NCBI GenBank assembly: GCA_025363205.1
Contig: JANYEI010000145.1
Coordinates: forward strand, 1 to 61,300
DNA: 61,300 nt
Source: Frigoribacterium sp.
GTDB lineage: Bacteria > Actinomycetota > Actinomycetes > Actinomycetales > Microbacteriaceae
Direction of reading: 5' to 3'
The notes under the pieces are model-generated. The model was given only the letters and a program-made list of their open reading frames with translations, made no database searches and was not told the DNA's origin. This document shows, in pieces, positions 37,710 to 45,586 of this stretch (position 1 is its first letter; each line of letters starts with the position of its first letter). The position numbers and the translations under genes were made by a program.

Positions 37710-38201
37710 ATGGTCGAGAGAGTGAGCGTCATCGGGCGTCTCTTCGCGACCACATCCCTGAGGCGACTGCTTCTGGCATCGCTCACAATCGCCGCCATCC
37801 TGCTGGGACTCATCGGCATGCACGCGCTTTCGGCGGGGGCGAATCCTCAGACCAGCCACGCTTCCCACTCCGAGCTGGCGTCGGGGCTGGGCAGCCACAT
37901 GCAGATGATGGCCGGCTCGGATGATAGCGCCCCGCTTGCGGTCGCTTCAGCGCTCATCCTCTCTGCGGGGGTGGTTACGGCAGGGGGATGCACCGGGATG
38001 TGTGCGATGAATTGCCTGCTGCTCGGCATGGTCTGTGCTCTCAGCTTGCTGGTTGCCCTCACCGGTCTACTGTCGGGCAAGCTGCCGTCCCGGCTGTTGT
38101 CTGGCATCCGCACAGTGGTGCGTGTTCCTCGCATCGTCAGTTCACAGTTCGTCCTACCGACCACCGCCTCACTTAATATGCTCTCCATCAGCAGAACCTG
38201 A
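37710..38201 (+). CDS. DUF6153-like copper-island membrane protein
   Basis: 163 residues from the ATG at 37710. N-terminal helix LLLASLTIAAILLGLIGMHA, an extracytoplasmic loop rich in His, Met and Ser (TSHASHSELASGLGSHMQMM), then two further helices around ALILSAGVVTAGGCTGMCAM and GMVCALSLLVALTGLL, with cysteines at the membrane face (GGCTGMCAMNC). This resembles small actinobacterial membrane proteins near copper genes. The cluster of His, Met and Cys suggests copper contact, but no function is proven. The frame extends upstream with two GTGs, but the ATG after GGAGTGAC is the better start. Confidence 0.65.
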   Translation: MVERVSVIGRLFATTSLRRLLLASLTIAAILLGLIGMHALSAGANPQTSHASHSELASGLGSHMQMMAGSDDSAPLAVASALILSAGVVTAGGCTGMCAMNCLLLGMVCALSLLVALTGLLSGKLPSRLLSGIRTVVRVPRIVSSQFVLPTTASLNMLSISRT

Positions 38202-38218
38202 TCAGACACTCGGTTGCC

Positions 38219-38234
38219 CTCCCGAATTCGGGAG
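38219..38234. promoter_or_regulatory. Palindrome upstream of the DUF305 gene
   Basis: CTCCCGAATTCGGGAG (38219-38234) is a perfect 16-bp palindrome without a loop, so a dimeric protein site is more likely than an RNA hairpin. It lies 65 bp before the DUF305 start and 17 bp after the preceding stop. The binding factor is unknown. Confidence 0.45.
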
Positions 38235-38299
38235 TCAGGTAAGTCGCTTCACCAGCAGCGACTCCGTTGTCTCATTTTTTTCTTCTGATTGGATTCCTT

Positions 38300-38875
38300 A
38301 TGTACACCCCACGAAAGATTCTCGTTATTGCCGCTATCGTCGGCAGCGTCATCACGGTGAGCGCCTGCTCCACCGCGACGACACCGAGCACGTCCGGCTC
38401 ATCCTCGAGCGCGTCTGCTTCGTTCAATAAAGCAGATGTCAGCTTCGCAACCGATATGGCGGGCCACCACCAGCAAGCCGTAGAAATGTCGCAAATGCTC
38501 CTGGACAAGAGCGACATCGACCCGCGTGTTGTCACTCTCGCAGAAGAAATCAAAGCCGCGCAGGGCCCCGAGATCAAGCAGATGAAGTCCTGGTTGTCCG
38601 ATTGGGGCCAGAAGTCAGACAGCATGTCGGGAATGGATATGGGCGGCTCGATGATGTCTGACGCGGATATGAATGATTTGAAGAGCTCGACGGGGCTCGC
38701 GGCAAGCAAGCTGTTCCTCACCCAGATGACGGTTCACCACAAGAGTGCGCTCGTCATGGCGAAGACAGAAGTCGACTCTGGGAAGAACGCCGACGCTGTG
38801 ACGCTGGCGAAAAATATCATCTCAACCCAGACCACAGAGATCACAAAAATGAGCGACATTCTCGCTTCGCTCTAA
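38300..38875 (+). CDS. DUF305 copper-binding lipoprotein
   Basis: 191 residues from the ATG at 38300. Lipobox VSAC (C23), a Ser/Thr linker, then two repeated four-helix DUF305 halves with HH motifs: MAGHHQQAVEMSQMLL and MTVHHKSALVMAKTEV. Between them is a Met-rich loop (MSGMDMGGSMMSDADM). DUF305 proteins are often encoded with copper-resistance genes, and the His-His and Met clusters suit Cu binding. It would sit on the outer face of the membrane. Its maturation needs Lgt, encoded nearby at 39941-40867. Confidence 0.88.
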   Translation: MYTPRKILVIAAIVGSVITVSACSTATTPSTSGSSSSASASFNKADVSFATDMAGHHQQAVEMSQMLLDKSDIDPRVVTLAEEIKAAQGPEIKQMKSWLSDWGQKSDSMSGMDMGGSMMSDADMNDLKSSTGLAASKLFLTQMTVHHKSALVMAKTEVDSGKNADAVTLAKNIISTQTTEITKMSDILASL

Positions 38876-38908
38876 TGCCCCGTCGTCCGTCGAGGGGAAG
38901 GTCGGTTC

Positions 38909-39838
38909 GTGAAAATACCCAGGTTCGCCCGTGCCGCCGTGCGCGGTAGGGCAATCGCCACAGGACTCCTCCTGCTTACATTTCTCGCCGGCTGCGCCAA
39001 AGGTTCGACCGTGACATCACAAGCCCCACCTGGGGCATCAGCGTCACGCTTCGGCCACGTTCACGGCGTGGGCTTCGACGAGACCTCGGATGCGGTCTAT
39101 GTCGCCACGCATACCGGGCTTTACACCGTTTCCGGTTCGCTCAGGTCACCGAAGGAGTCCGCAGCTCTCGGTGGCCCCATCGCCGGGCTGCGCCAGGACA
39201 ACATGGGATTTGCCATCGATGGTGAGCGCATGTACGCGTCCGGGCATCCCGATCCCACCGTTTCCTCGGATGCCAATCTGGGGCTCGTATCCAGTACCGA
39301 TCAGGGAAAGAGTTGGGATGCAGTCTCGCTGAAGGGCACAACTGATTTTCACGATCTGGAGATCAGTCATTCCGGCCAGGGCCCGACCACAATCTACGGT
39401 TTTGACAGCGCGGACGCTGTCATTCGGGTGAGCCGGGATGGGGGATCCACATGGACGTCGGGCGCCGCTCTTGCGATGCGGGATATGGCGGCCGACCCCG
39501 CTCTCCCCGGAACGATCTATGCGACGACGAGCGATGGACTGAAGGTCAGCCATGACTATGCGGCATCCTTCGAGCTCAGTCCCGACGCGCCAGCGCTCTA
39601 CCTGATCGCCGCCGCCGGATCCGCCGCCCAGCCGCAGCTCGTCGGAATCGATGCGGCGGGGATCGTCTGGAAGAAGTCAGCCAATACACCCTGGCAGGCA
39701 ACGGGAGCGGTCACGGGAACGGCGGATGCTCTGGCCCTCTCCGTTGGGGCGACATCGACGCTGGTAGTCGCCGACCAGCGTGGAATCGTGGCCAGCTCTG
39801 ACTATGGTGCGAGCTGGCGAATCCTGGTGACGAACTGA
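38909..39838 (+). CDS. Beta-propeller lipoprotein (BNR/F510_1955 type)
   Basis: 309 residues with lipobox LAGC (C29). The mature part is a repeated beta-propeller with BNR-like Asp-box units: STDQGKSWDAVSL, SRDGGSTWTSGAAL, SSDYGASWRIL. An early His-rich strand FGHVHGVGFDE is typical of the F510_1955-like family often found with copper lipoproteins. The substrate is unknown; a copper-binding or scaffold role is more likely in this setting than sugar hydrolysis. It follows the DUF305 gene by 33 bp, in the same direction. Confidence 0.78.
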   Translation: MKIPRFARAAVRGRAIATGLLLLTFLAGCAKGSTVTSQAPPGASASRFGHVHGVGFDETSDAVYVATHTGLYTVSGSLRSPKESAALGGPIAGLRQDNMGFAIDGERMYASGHPDPTVSSDANLGLVSSTDQGKSWDAVSLKGTTDFHDLEISHSGQGPTTIYGFDSADAVIRVSRDGGSTWTSGAALAMRDMAADPALPGTIYATTSDGLKVSHDYAASFELSPDAPALYLIAAAGSAAQPQLVGIDAAGIVWKKSANTPWQATGAVTGTADALALSVGATSTLVVADQRGIVASSDYGASWRILVTN

Positions 39839-39940
39839 CGGCACAGACTCGCGGTCCCGCCATTTCCCAGCTCCAGGGATGGGATGGTGACACGGTGGTG
39901 AGTTTCCATTCGCCACGCAGCGTGAGCGGGGCAAGCTGGT

Positions 39941-40867
39941 CTAAAGTCCTCGGGTGGTGTCCTTTGAGAGACCTATGGCCGGTTCTCGCTGACCATCCAA
40001 CGGCGGCTGCTCCCGCGGAATCCATCCGTCCCTGAAGACCGAAGTCTCGGGCCCGGGGTGTCGGCGGGTCTGTACGACGAAGAGCGTAATTCCGAGGGCA
40101 ATGGCCACGAGTGAGGCCCACACGTTGGCCGGGATGCCGAGCAAGCCGTCGCTCGTCGGGTCGATGCGGATCGCCTCGAGCCAGCTGCGCCCCAGTCCGT
40201 ACCAGATGAGGTAAAGACCGAATGCGCGGCCCCAGCGCAGCATCAGCCTGCGTTCCAGGAAGAGGATCACCGCGACGCCGATCAGGTTCCAGATAATTTC
40301 GTAGAGGAACAGTGGATGGAACAGTGTGCCTGCAGCGAGCCCGGGGGGAAATTTCGCATTCGTGGATTCGATCTGCAGACCCCAGGGAAGGGTGGTCGGT
40401 AATCCGAAGAGTTCGTGGTTGAAGTAGTTGCCGAACCTCCCGAGGGACTGGGCGACGAGCATCGCCGGGGCGAGCGCGTCCGCGAACGACCAGAAGCGGA
40501 TCCCGTGTCGGCGGCAGCCGATGTATGCCCCAATGGCGCCGCCAAGCAGCGACCCATACAGCGCGTTGCCTCCGTCCCAGATCGCGAAGACTTTCCAGAG
40601 GTTGGCGCCCGAGAAGAAGTAATCACCGATGTGAGTGAACACGTGGTAGAACCGGGCACCGACGATCCCGATGGGCACGGCCCAAATGATGATGTCGAGC
40701 ACGACCCCGGATTGGGCGCCACGAGTGGTGAGTCTCCGTTGTGTGATGACCACCGCGGCGATGATGCCGACGAGAATGCAGAGGGCGTAGGTGTGAACCG
40801 TCAGCGGCCCGAGTGTGAACTGTGACCACACGGAAGGGGGACTGGGGATGCTGGTTAGTGCGGCCAT
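39941..40867 (-). CDS. lgt: Prolipoprotein diacylglyceryl transferase
   Basis: 308 residues from the ATG at 40867 (AAAGG upstream). Polytopic membrane enzyme that attaches diacylglycerol to the lipobox Cys. About seven helices. The Lgt signature is present (SLGRFGNYFNHELFG) and the conserved GNALYGSLLGGAIGAYIG takes the place of the H-G-G-L motif, with Tyr where E. coli has His103. It is in the copper island, convergent with the lipoprotein genes and downstream of the CDF exporter. A chromosomal Lgt usually sits near trp genes in actinobacteria, so this is probably an extra copy for island lipoproteins. Confidence 0.9.
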   Translation of the reverse strand: MAALTSIPSPPSVWSQFTLGPLTVHTYALCILVGIIAAVVITQRRLTTRGAQSGVVLDIIIWAVPIGIVGARFYHVFTHIGDYFFSGANLWKVFAIWDGGNALYGSLLGGAIGAYIGCRRHGIRFWSFADALAPAMLVAQSLGRFGNYFNHELFGLPTTLPWGLQIESTNAKFPPGLAAGTLFHPLFLYEIIWNLIGVAVILFLERRLMLRWGRAFGLYLIWYGLGRSWLEAIRIDPTSDGLLGIPANVWASLVAIALGITLFVVQTRRHPGPETSVFRDGWIPREQPPLDGQREPAIGLSKDTTRGL

Positions 40868-40988
40868 CCGAATCCTTTCAGGGTGTGAAGGGTGATATCC
40901 CTCCAACTCTGGAACCCATTATCGCGCTCTGCAGGGAGGCGTAATTCGGTATTCCCGCAGGATGGCCCACAGGGTAGGGCGCGGGTTC

Positions 40989-42107
40989 TCAGTCTGAGTG
41001 CGAATGCAACCCGGAAACACGAGCGACGGTCACCGCGCGGATAGCCATGTCGTCGAGGTTCGGTAGCGCTTGACCGATTCGATGTTCGGCCTCGTGAACG
41101 ATACTTTCGGATTGCGAGAGGGCTGTGTCCGCGACGGTGACTACCGCTGCGCCCTGGAGTCGATGCCCGACCCACCGCAGCTGCAACCTCGAAACGCCAA
41201 GAACCCCCGGGGTTGCCGAGAGAGCGGACTCGGCCCGAGCGACAAGCTCTGGCTCGATCGCATCCATCAGCCGTCCACCGATGCTTCGCACCGTGCCCCA
41301 GAGCAAGAAGATGATCGCCACCGAGATAAGGAGTCCGACAATCGGATCCGCGAGCGGGAAGCCGAGCATGACACCGATTGCGCCGACAACCACAGCGAGA
41401 GAGGTGAAGCCGTCAGTGCGCGCGTGCACGCCGTCGGCAACCAGAGCGGCCGATCCGATCCTCTGGCCGACACGGATTCGGTATATTGCGACCGCTTCAT
41501 TTCCGATGAAACCGACGATTCCGGCAGCGAGAACCCACCACAGATTGTGGAGTGGCTGCGGGTTGAGGAGCCGGTTGATGGACTGCCATGCCGCCAGAAC
41601 CGCAGACAGGGCGACGACCGCGACGATAAAGAGTCCCGCCAGGTCTTCCGCTCGGCCGAAGCCAAAGGTATAGCGGCGGGTTGCAACGCGGCGTCCCAAC
41701 ACGAACGCGATCCAGAGAGGTACAGCGGTCAGGGCGTCGGAAAAGTTGTGAATGGTGTCGGCAAGAAGTGCCACTGAGCCGCTGGCGAGGACCACAGCGA
41801 GTTGGAGAACGCTGGTTCCGAGCAGGATGAAGAGGCTGATTTTGAGGGCACGCACGCCTTCCTTGCTCGCTTCCAAGGCGTCGTCGATGGAGTCTGCTGC
41901 GTCGTGGGAGTGCGGCACGAATAGACCGTAAAAGAATCCTTTGAGACCGGTCGGGTGAGAGTGCCCCTGTTCTTCGGCGTGATCGTGCCCATGGCTGTGC
42001 TCGTGCTCGTGGCCATGGCCGTCAGAGTGGGGATGATGGTGGTCATCGACATGAGCGTGAGCGTGCGGCTCGTCGGCAGGGGAACGAGGGGGAGGGGTCG
42101 CGTTCAC
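40989..42107 (-). CDS. Cation diffusion facilitator with His-rich N-terminus
   Basis: 372 residues from GTG 42107 (GGAG upstream). Zn/Co/Ni/Cd:H+ antiporter family. The first 60 residues are a His/Asp-rich tail (HVDDHHHPHSDGHGHEHEHS and onward), followed by six membrane helices with the family motifs: LLADTIHNFSDALTAVPLWI (helix 2) and ADGVHARTDGFTSLAVVVG (helix 5), each with the H-x-x-x-D metal pair. A C-terminal cytoplasmic domain ends the protein. The His tail likely buffers metal before export. It is 13 bp downstream of the ArsR-type gene. Confidence 0.92.
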   Translation of the reverse strand: MNATPPPRSPADEPHAHAHVDDHHHPHSDGHGHEHEHSHGHDHAEEQGHSHPTGLKGFFYGLFVPHSHDAADSIDDALEASKEGVRALKISLFILLGTSVLQLAVVLASGSVALLADTIHNFSDALTAVPLWIAFVLGRRVATRRYTFGFGRAEDLAGLFIVAVVALSAVLAAWQSINRLLNPQPLHNLWWVLAAGIVGFIGNEAVAIYRIRVGQRIGSAALVADGVHARTDGFTSLAVVVGAIGVMLGFPLADPIVGLLISVAIIFLLWGTVRSIGGRLMDAIEPELVARAESALSATPGVLGVSRLQLRWVGHRLQGAAVVTVADTALSQSESIVHEAEHRIGQALPNLDDMAIRAVTVARVSGLHSHSD

Positions 42108-42120
42108 GAGTGGATCTCCG

Positions 42121-42534
42121 TTAAATCGAGGGGACGGATGAGTCGAGGCGAGGGACGCGTTGCCCGGGAATGACGGCACGGTCAATCTTGTGATGGTGGT
42201 GCGGGGGATCATTGCTGAGCGAGTGCTCGGCCTGGAAGATCGCGTCAGTCACCAGCTGCTTCGCGTGCTCGTTTGCGAGTTGGTAGAACACACGCGTACC
42301 CTCCTGGCGGCTGGTCACAAAACGCGCAAGCCGAAGTTTCGCAAGGTGCTGGGAGACCGCGGCAGGCGTTTTTTCCACGATGTCCGCTAACTCATTGACA
42401 GACAACTCTTCGCCACCCAACGCGAGGATGATGCGTACTCGGGTGGCGTCGGCGAGCATGGCGAACACTTCGACAGCCAGTTCGACGTATTGACTGTCGG
42501 GTTCCGTTCCCCCACATCGCATATCTGCATTCAT
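42121..42534 (-). CDS. ArsR/SmtB-type metal-sensing repressor
   Basis: 137 residues from the ATG at 42534. Winged helix-turn-helix: ADATRVRIILALGGEELSVN, ELADIVEKTPAAVSQHLAKL, then wing FVTSRQEGTRVFYQLANEH. The C-terminal part has a His run, NDPPHHHHKIDRAVIPG, and the helix after the wing is HAKQLVTDAIFQAEH, fitting a sensor of the alpha-5 type for Zn, Co or Ni. It should repress itself and the CDF exporter that follows by 13 bp. Confidence 0.9.
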   Translation of the reverse strand: MNADMRCGGTEPDSQYVELAVEVFAMLADATRVRIILALGGEELSVNELADIVEKTPAAVSQHLAKLRLARFVTSRQEGTRVFYQLANEHAKQLVTDAIFQAEHSLSNDPPHHHHKIDRAVIPGQRVPRLDSSVPSI

Positions 42535-42546
42535 ACGCAGATTATC
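42523..42546 (-). promoter_or_regulatory. arsR promoter and operator; leaderless start
   Basis: On the minus strand GATAAT (42546-42541) is a -10 placed so that transcription would start at the A of the ATG (42534), giving a leaderless mRNA. The inverted repeat ATCTGC / GCAGAT (42523-42528 and 42537-42542, 8-nt spacer) spans the start codon, where a bound repressor would block initiation. Inferred from position. Confidence 0.55.
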
Positions 42547-42644
42547 GCACAGGAGAAATGCGGATGCCCGACGACTCAATTGGGGATGGGCATCGAATGT
42601 GGCGCGATCTATCGGTCCGCCGTCGGAGGTTCTTATCTCCGCGC

Positions 42645-42694
42645 CCAAAAGTGCCACGCGCGCCCGAACTTTTCGACGCGCGTGGCACTTTTGG
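42645..42694. repeat. 18-bp perfect palindromic repeat between ArsR and MarR genes
   Basis: CCAAAAGTGCCACGCGCG (42645-42662) pairs perfectly with 42677-42694 over a 14-nt loop. The arm/loop pattern AGTG-x-CAC-x-CGC-x-CCC-x-AAC is shared with the hairpin at 52177-52218. Lies between the arsR promoter and the 3' end of the MarR gene; no coding sense. Could also terminate the MarR transcript. Confidence 0.75.
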
Positions 42695-42796
42695 TCGCGA
42701 CGGGGGAGGCGATGCGGAGGTCAATGCCGAGGTCGCTGCTGGGGTCGCTCCCGAGCGTGACCACCCAAAGCAGTGGTGCAAGTGGCGCCACACCGG

Positions 42797-43177
42797 TCAG
42801 CGCGGTTCGATCAGCCGTTCGAGAGCCGGGAGCGCCGCCTCGATCGAGGCCACCTCGTCGGCCGAGAGCGGCCCCAGCAGTTCGGCGACCATCTGTTGGC
42901 GAACCCGCCGAGCCACCTGCACGGCTTCGAGTCCGGCATTCGTCACCTGGATCAGCGAGGCGCGACCGTCTGCCGGATCGGGAGTGCGCGAGACCAGTGC
43001 TTTACCCTCGAGCTCCGCGACGAGCCGGGTGATGCTTGGGGCGGAAACGAGCTCGGCCTGCGCCAGGTCGGCGAGGCGCAACGGTCCGTGTTTGGCCACG
43101 GACACGAGCGTCGACAGCAGGCTGTGACTGAGCCCGCCACGCGCCGACCGGAGTCGACGCGTGAGCTGGCCGATCAC
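42797..43177 (-). CDS. MarR-family regulator of the adjacent efflux gene
   Basis: 126 residues from GTG 43177; the frame is open to just after the MFS stop, but there is no other normal start. Winged helix-turn-helix: PLRLADLAQAELVSAPSITR, LVAELEGKALVSRTPDPADG, RASLIQVTNAG. The D-x-R-A-x wing is standard MarR. It is second in an operon with the MFS gene. It should bind the repeat at 45059-45078 upstream of the MFS gene and be released by a drug-like ligand. Confidence 0.85.
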   Translation of the reverse strand: MIGQLTRRLRSARGGLSHSLLSTLVSVAKHGPLRLADLAQAELVSAPSITRLVAELEGKALVSRTPDPADGRASLIQVTNAGLEAVQVARRVRQQMVAELLGPLSADEVASIEAALPALERLIEPR

Positions 43178-43258
43178 GAATGCGAGTCGCCCTGCGGAAT
43201 CGGTGAGGAGTCGATCGATGGTGCCACTCTCTTTCGCATCCGGCCAGCGATTAACGAT

Positions 43259-45031
43259 CTAGACGGTGCTCATCGTAGCGGCGGCCCCCTGCGGGACCTC
43301 CGCACTGACCGGCTCCTCCTCGACGTGGATGTACTTGCCCCCGGCGGTGAGGGACGCGATCGCTCCGATCACCGACATCGCGGCCGCGGCGATGAAGACG
43401 ATCACGAGGCCGGCGTGGAACGGTTCGGCGATCAGCTGCGGGAAGAAGGTCTTGCCGGTAAGCGCCGCCGCGTTCGATGACGACAGCGAATTCAGCACAC
43501 CGGTCGGCCCGAGGATGGACTCGATCGGGTTGTAGCCCAGGAAGGCCGCGAAAAGGCTGCCCACCGGAGGCGTTGCGGCCACCTGGTTGGCGACGGTCGC
43601 ACTCACGCCGTGCGCCGTCAGCCCCGAGCGAAGGGCGTGGGGAAGGGTCGAGGCGAGGCCGGCGATCATCAGCGAGAAAAAGATACCGATCGAGAGAGAG
43701 TTCCCCGCGTTCTGGAACGTGCCGGTCATCCCGGATGCCGCGCCGCGCTGGTTCGCGGGCACGCTGTTCATGATCGCGGTGCGGTTGGGAGCTGCGAACA
43801 GGCCCGATCCCACGCCGTTGAGGAAGGTGATCAGTGCGAACAGCCAGTACGGGAAGTCCACCGGAATGAGCAGCAGTGCGATGAAAGTCGCCGCGACCAC
43901 CAACAGTCCGCCGGTCGCGAAGGCTCGGGCGCCGAACCGGTCGGACAGCGATCCGGATACCGGACCGGACACGAGGAACCCGATGGTGAGCGGCAACAGG
44001 TAGATTCCCGCCCAGAGCGGCGTGCTCTCATAGGAATAGCCGTGCAGCGGTAACCAGATTCCCTGCAGCCAGATGATCAGCATGAACTGCAGTCCCCCGC
44101 GGCTGATCGAGGCGAGGAGGCCGGCGAAGTTACCCCAGCCAAAGGCGCGGATGCGGAACAGCCGCATGTTGAACATCGGGTCCGCGGTGTGCAACTCGAG
44201 GAAGACGAACCCGATAAGAAACGCGATTCCGCCGATGATGCCGGTGAGCACCCAGGGGTTGAGCCAGCCGGTGGACGAGTCGCCATAAGGCTGGATGCCG
44301 TAGGTGATGCCGGTGAGAAGCGCCACGAGTCCGATCGCGAAGACGATATTGCCCGGCCAATCGACCTTTCCGGTGGCCCGGGTACCGACCTCATGCAGCG
44401 ATTTGTACGACCAGATCGTGCCGAGGATGCCAAAGGGAACGCTCACGATGAAGACGGCGTGCCAATCCAGTTCGGCGAGCACGCCGCCCACGATCAGCCC
44501 GAGGAAGGTGCCAGCGATGCCAGCGACCTGGTTAATGCCGAGCGCGAAGCCACGGCGTTCGATCGGGAAGGCATCGGTGAGGATGGCGGTGGAGTTGGCG
44601 AACAGCATCGACCCCCCGACGGCCTGCACCACGCGCCATCCGATCAACCAGAGGGCTCCCTCTCCGCCGCTGAAGGGGTCGAAGACCAGGAAGATTGCGG
44701 AGATCGTGAAGATGACGAAACCGAGGTTGTAGATCTTGACCCTGCCGTAGAGGTCGCCGAGTCGGCCGAAGCTCACGACGAGCACGGCAGTTACGAGGAT
44801 GTAGCCGGTGAGCATCCAGAGCAGGTAGCTCACGTTGCCGGGTTCGAGCGGATTGAGCTTGATGCCGGTGAAGATGGCCGGCAGCGAGATGAGCACGATC
44901 GACCCGTTGATGGTCGCCATCAGGATGCCGAGGGTCGTGTTGCTCAGCGCGATCCATTTGTAGTTCGGGTGGTCCTTGTTGAACATCCCGGTTCGAGTCT
45001 TTACGGTCTTCTGCCCCACGATTGCCTCCAT
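43259..45031 (-). CDS. DHA2-type MFS drug exporter
   Basis: 590 residues with about 14 membrane helices (DHA2 type). Motif A occurs at [20 protein letters not shown], and the helix-5 motif C region [20 protein letters not shown] is visible. It begins with a cytoplasmic stretch ([20 protein letters not shown]) and ends with a loop and short tail. It is a proton-driven exporter; the substrate is unknown. The MarR gene follows on the same strand by 81 bp, and a MarR-type palindrome lies 28 bp upstream of the ATG. Confidence 0.9.
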   Translation of the reverse strand: MEAIVGQKTVKTRTGMFNKDHPNYKWIALSNTTLGILMATINGSIVLISLPAIFTGIKLNPLEPGNVSYLLWMLTGYILVTAVLVVSFGRLGDLYGRVKIYNLGFVIFTISAIFLVFDPFSGGEGALWLIGWRVVQAVGGSMLFANSTAILTDAFPIERRGFALGINQVAGIAGTFLGLIVGGVLAELDWHAVFIVSVPFGILGTIWSYKSLHEVGTRATGKVDWPGNIVFAIGLVALLTGITYGIQPYGDSSTGWLNPWVLTGIIGGIAFLIGFVFLELHTADPMFNMRLFRIRAFGWGNFAGLLASISRGGLQFMLIIWLQGIWLPLHGYSYESTPLWAGIYLLPLTIGFLVSGPVSGSLSDRFGARAFATGGLLVVAATFIALLLIPVDFPYWLFALITFLNGVGSGLFAAPNRTAIMNSVPANQRGAASGMTGTFQNAGNSLSIGIFFSLMIAGLASTLPHALRSGLTAHGVSATVANQVAATPPVGSLFAAFLGYNPIESILGPTGVLNSLSSSNAAALTGKTFFPQLIAEPFHAGLVIVFIAAAAMSVIGAIASLTAGGKYIHVEEEPVSAEVPQGAAATMSTV

Positions 45032-45058
45032 GCCAAGGCCTCGTCGTTGAGCGCCATA

Positions 45059-45078
45059 TAGTTACTTGTTGTAAACTA
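45059..45078. promoter_or_regulatory. Probable MarR operator before the MFS gene
   Basis: TAGTT-ACTTGTTGTA-AACTA (45059-45078), an AT-rich inverted repeat in GC-rich DNA, 28-47 bp upstream of the MFS ATG on the minus strand. Its length (20 bp) and make-up suit a MarR dimer. The MarR gene is the second in this operon. Confidence 0.65.
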
Positions 45079-45081
45079 ACC

Positions 45082-45586
45082 ATAGACGACAGCGGGATGT
45101 GGGAAGCGTGTTTTGCCTCACGCTCGCGACGACGATGACCTCGTGGTGACGACGCTGGCGACGATCGGAAAGGTTAAACGCCTATGCAACAGCTCCCGTG
45201 TCGAGATGCGTGCGTGCGACCGCATGGGTTCAGGAAAAAGGGGGCCCGGCACAGTAACCACACGATGCCGGACCCCGGCGAAACCCGACGAAAAGAGTCG
45301 GCACGCGTCTGTGAAGATACACTCGCCGGTCGTGACCGGCAGTTCTCTCAGTAGTTTTGAAGGTTGCCGAGAGGAAAGCGCCCGAGGAATGTACCCCGCA
45401 GAGGGGGAGAAACGTGCATTCTGTCCCCTCGACGAGGGCGCATGACCGCAACGAAACGCCCCCACTTCGGGGCGACTTGGGGAGGTTGCCCTTGTGATTG
45501 GTTGTGGGAGCAGCGCACGGAGCGTAGCGTTGAACAGAGGTTCGGCGCGGGGACGCTGGCCTCACTGGGATTCGGGGGAATCTGAC
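45082..45586 (+). other. 500 bp non-coding stretch with nested inverted repeats
   Basis: No gene is supported on either strand. The region holds several strong inverted repeats: 45241-45244/45273-45276 with 45246-45251/45266-45271 (one C/A mismatch between), the 16-nt palindrome 45325-45340, a nested set with outer arms GCGCCC/GGGCGC (45378-45383/45436-45441) and inner GAATG/CATTC, and CGCCCC/GGGGCG (45457-45462/45469-45474). AGGTTGCC occurs at 45361 and 45483. The pattern fits a structured 5' leader of the secreted CAP-like gene or a separate small RNA. It does not match c-di-AMP (ydaO), cobalamin, c-di-GMP or RNase P signatures as I know them. Confidence 0.55.

Noticed and set aside
44189-45061. 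Acidic 290-codon open frame on the plus strand
   Set aside because: Antisense to the MFS exporter; composition is the mirror of membrane-protein codons.
45241-45490. c-di-AMP (ydaO) riboswitch before the CAP-like gene
   Set aside because: The gene type fits, but the conserved GACAGCTAACC-type and GGGGTGAA-type segments are missing.
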